This document shows, one piece after another, positions 6,716 through 8,119 of a DNA stretch of 8,119 bases. Both the position numbers and the translations under genes were made by a program. The notes below the pieces were generated by a model. It searched no databases, had not been told where the DNA came from, and saw nothing but the letters and a program-made list of their open reading frames with translations. Source of the stretch: Bacteroidales bacterium (GTDB taxonomy: Bacteria; Bacteroidota; Bacteroidia; Bacteroidales; Azobacteroidaceae); the NCBI GenBank assembly GCA_020860885.1, contig JAJBTS010000180.1:1-8119 (forward strand). The letters run 5' to 3'. How positions within the stretch are numbered: position 1 is the first letter of the stretch; the number at the start of each line of letters is the position of its first letter.

Positions 6716-8119
6716 ATGAACAAAGAAAACTTCATAAAGCTTTACGAAGAGAGTTTCAGAAAAAATTTCGAATTGCCTGCCCTGGCTGACTACGGAACAA
6801 ACACGCGCTTCACCTACGGGGAAGTAGCCAAAGAAATAGAGAAATTACATATTCTTTTTGAAGAATGCAAAATCAGGAAAGGAGATAAAATTGCCGTTAT
6901 CGGCAAAAACACAGCTCGTTGGTGCATCGCCTATATGGCAACTGTAACTTATGGCGCTATTATCGTGCCTATACTTCAGGATTTTAATCCGAACGATGTT
7001 CACCATATTATCAATCACTCCGAATCGGTTTTTCTGTTTGCATCTGATCTTATATGGGACACTTTGGAAGAGGAAAAACTACCCGAGTTACGCGGCTCAC
7101 TCTCTTTAAGTGATTTTGGAGTTCAATACCAAAAAGATGGAGAAGACCTATATACTTTGTGCAAACAGTTAGAAAAAAAGTTCCAGGCAAAATACCCGGA
7201 AGGGTTTGGTCCTAAAGACATTCAATACATAGATTTATCGAATGATAAAGTGCTGGTACTGAATTACACATCCGGAACAACCGGATTCAGCAAAGGAGTT
7301 ATGATTACGGGAAACAATCTTTCGGGAAATATGACATTTGCTGCTACAGATATAAATCTGAAGCGAGGTGATAAGATGTTGTCTTTTCTTCCTTTAGCTC
7401 ATACATACGGCGCTGCTTTCGAATTTTTATATTCTTTATCTGCGGGATGCGACATAACCTTATTAGGCAAAACTCCTTCCCCAAAAATATTGCTGAAAGC
7501 GTTCGAAGAAGTGAAACCCATATTGGTTATTGCCGTTCCGCTGATCCTGGAAAAGATTTACAGAAAGATGATTTTGCCTATCTTAGGAAAAAAGACGATG
7601 CGTCTGGCTTTGAATATTCCTTTATTAGACACCCGTATCTACTCACAGATACGAAAAAAACTGATTGATGCTCTCGGAGGACGCCTGTCGCAAGTAATAG
7701 TAGGAGGAGCTCCTTTCAACAGTGAGGTAGAAGATTTCCTGTTAAAAATAAAATTTCCCGTTTCCGTCGGATACGGAATGACCGAATGTGCTCCTCTGAT
7801 CAGCTTTTCGCTTTATCCGGACTTTGTTCCTCATTCCTGTGGAAAAGTTTTAAGTTGCATGGACGTGCGTATCGACTCTGAAAATCCTTACAGCATAGCA
7901 GGAGAAATCCAGGTACGGGGACAAAACGTTATGCTGGGTTATTATAAAAACGAAGAAGCAACCAAAAATGCATTTACGGAGGATGGATGGCTGAAAACCG
8001 GGGATTTAGGAACCATTGATAAAAATAACAATATTTTCATTCGTGGAAGATCCAAAAGTATCATACTCGGAGCCAGCGGACAAAATTTTTATCCGGAAGA
8101 AATAGAAGCCAAATTAGAT
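6716..8119 (+). CDS. Long-chain acyl-CoA synthetase-like AMP-forming ligase (3' end missing)
   Basis: The first 468 codons of an AMP-binding adenylate-forming enzyme, running in frame off the right edge; full-length relatives are about 550 residues. Such enzymes activate a fatty acid with ATP to an acyl-AMP and then transfer it to CoA, usually at the cytoplasmic membrane face. Core motifs in order are the P-loop YTSGTTGFSKGV (184-195), SFLPLAHTYG (223-232), VGYGMTECAPL (351-361, the adenine/acyl pocket motif), GWLKTGDLGTID (424-435), and GRSKSIILGASGQ (444-456) followed by YPEEIE, the hinge and start of the C-terminal lid. The catalytic lysine of the lid lies beyond the window. The start at 6716 fits MNKENFIKLYEES as a family-like N-terminus. 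An in-frame ATG at 6686 would add ten residues but sits inside the promoter -7 box. No Shine-Dalgarno is seen. It is transcribed divergently from mtaB. Acyl chain length and exact role are not determinable. Confidence 0.9.
   Translation, partial: MNKENFIKLYEESFRKNFELPALADYGTNTRFTYGEVAKEIEKLHILFEECKIRKGDKIAVIGKNTARWCIAYMATVTYGAIIVPILQDFNPNDVHHIINHSESVFLFASDLIWDTLEEEKLPELRGSLSLSDFGVQYQKDGEDLYTLCKQLEKKFQAKYPEGFGPKDIQYIDLSNDKVLVLNYTSGTTGFSKGVMITGNNLSGNMTFAATDINLKRGDKMLSFLPLAHTYGAAFEFLYSLSAGCDITLLGKTPSPKILLKAFEEVKPILVIAVPLILEKIYRKMILPILGKKTMRLALNIPLLDTRIYSQIRKKLIDALGGRLSQVIVGGAPFNSEVEDFLLKIKFPVSVGYGMTECAPLISFSLYPDFVPHSCGKVLSCMDVRIDSENPYSIAGEIQVRGQNVMLGYYKNEEATKNAFTEDGWLKTGDLGTIDKNNNIFIRGRSKSIILGASGQNFYPEEIEAKLD

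Noticed and set aside
7447..7668. 73-codon plus-strand open frame
   Set aside because: It is nested in another frame inside the acyl-CoA ligase gene, whose frame is open throughout and carries conserved motifs.

Overview
The window looks like a stretch of an ordinary chromosome from a member of the Bacteroidota, most likely order Bacteroidales. The reasons are the TAnnTTTG-type -7 promoter boxes upstream of two genes, the near absence of Shine-Dalgarno sequences, a moderately AT-rich composition, and protein sequences of Bacteroidales flavour. I cannot fix the genus. No prophage, transposase, CRISPR array, tRNA or rRNA is visible.

Layout. Positions 1-175 are an AT-rich spacer. It holds a possible terminator for the leftward operon and a possible leftward promoter for a gene beyond the left edge. 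Positions 176-6334 hold four genes, all on the minus strand and read from right to left: mtaB (tRNA ms2t6A37 methylthiotransferase), a family 2 glycosyltransferase, uvrA (nucleotide excision repair), and a YeiH/UPF0324-family membrane protein (putative sulfate exporter). The first three are joined by 4-base stop/start overlaps (ATGA, then GTGA). The YeiH-like gene follows 59 bases after uvrA and has its own strong Shine-Dalgarno sequence. Positions 6335-6715 are a divergent intergenic region. It contains the mtaB promoter, a small palindrome, a palindromic element of about 130 bases that looks like a dispersed repeat, and a promoter facing right. From 6716 to the right edge runs the first 468 codons of a long-chain acyl-CoA synthetase-like AMP-forming ligase on the plus strand, cut by the window end.

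How the genes relate. The minus-strand genes act in separate processes (tRNA modification, glycan synthesis, DNA repair, anion transport), so their tight packing suggests shared transcription rather than one pathway. The overlaps imply translational coupling of uvrA to the two upstream genes. The acyl-CoA ligase is transcribed divergently and has no evident functional tie to them.

The most unusual features are non-coding or local. A heptamer tandem repeat contains the uvrA stop codon, such that loss of one unit would extend UvrA almost to the next gene. The divergent spacer holds the palindromic element. UvrA has an incomplete first zinc-finger cysteine set. I found no convincing undescribed multi-gene system.
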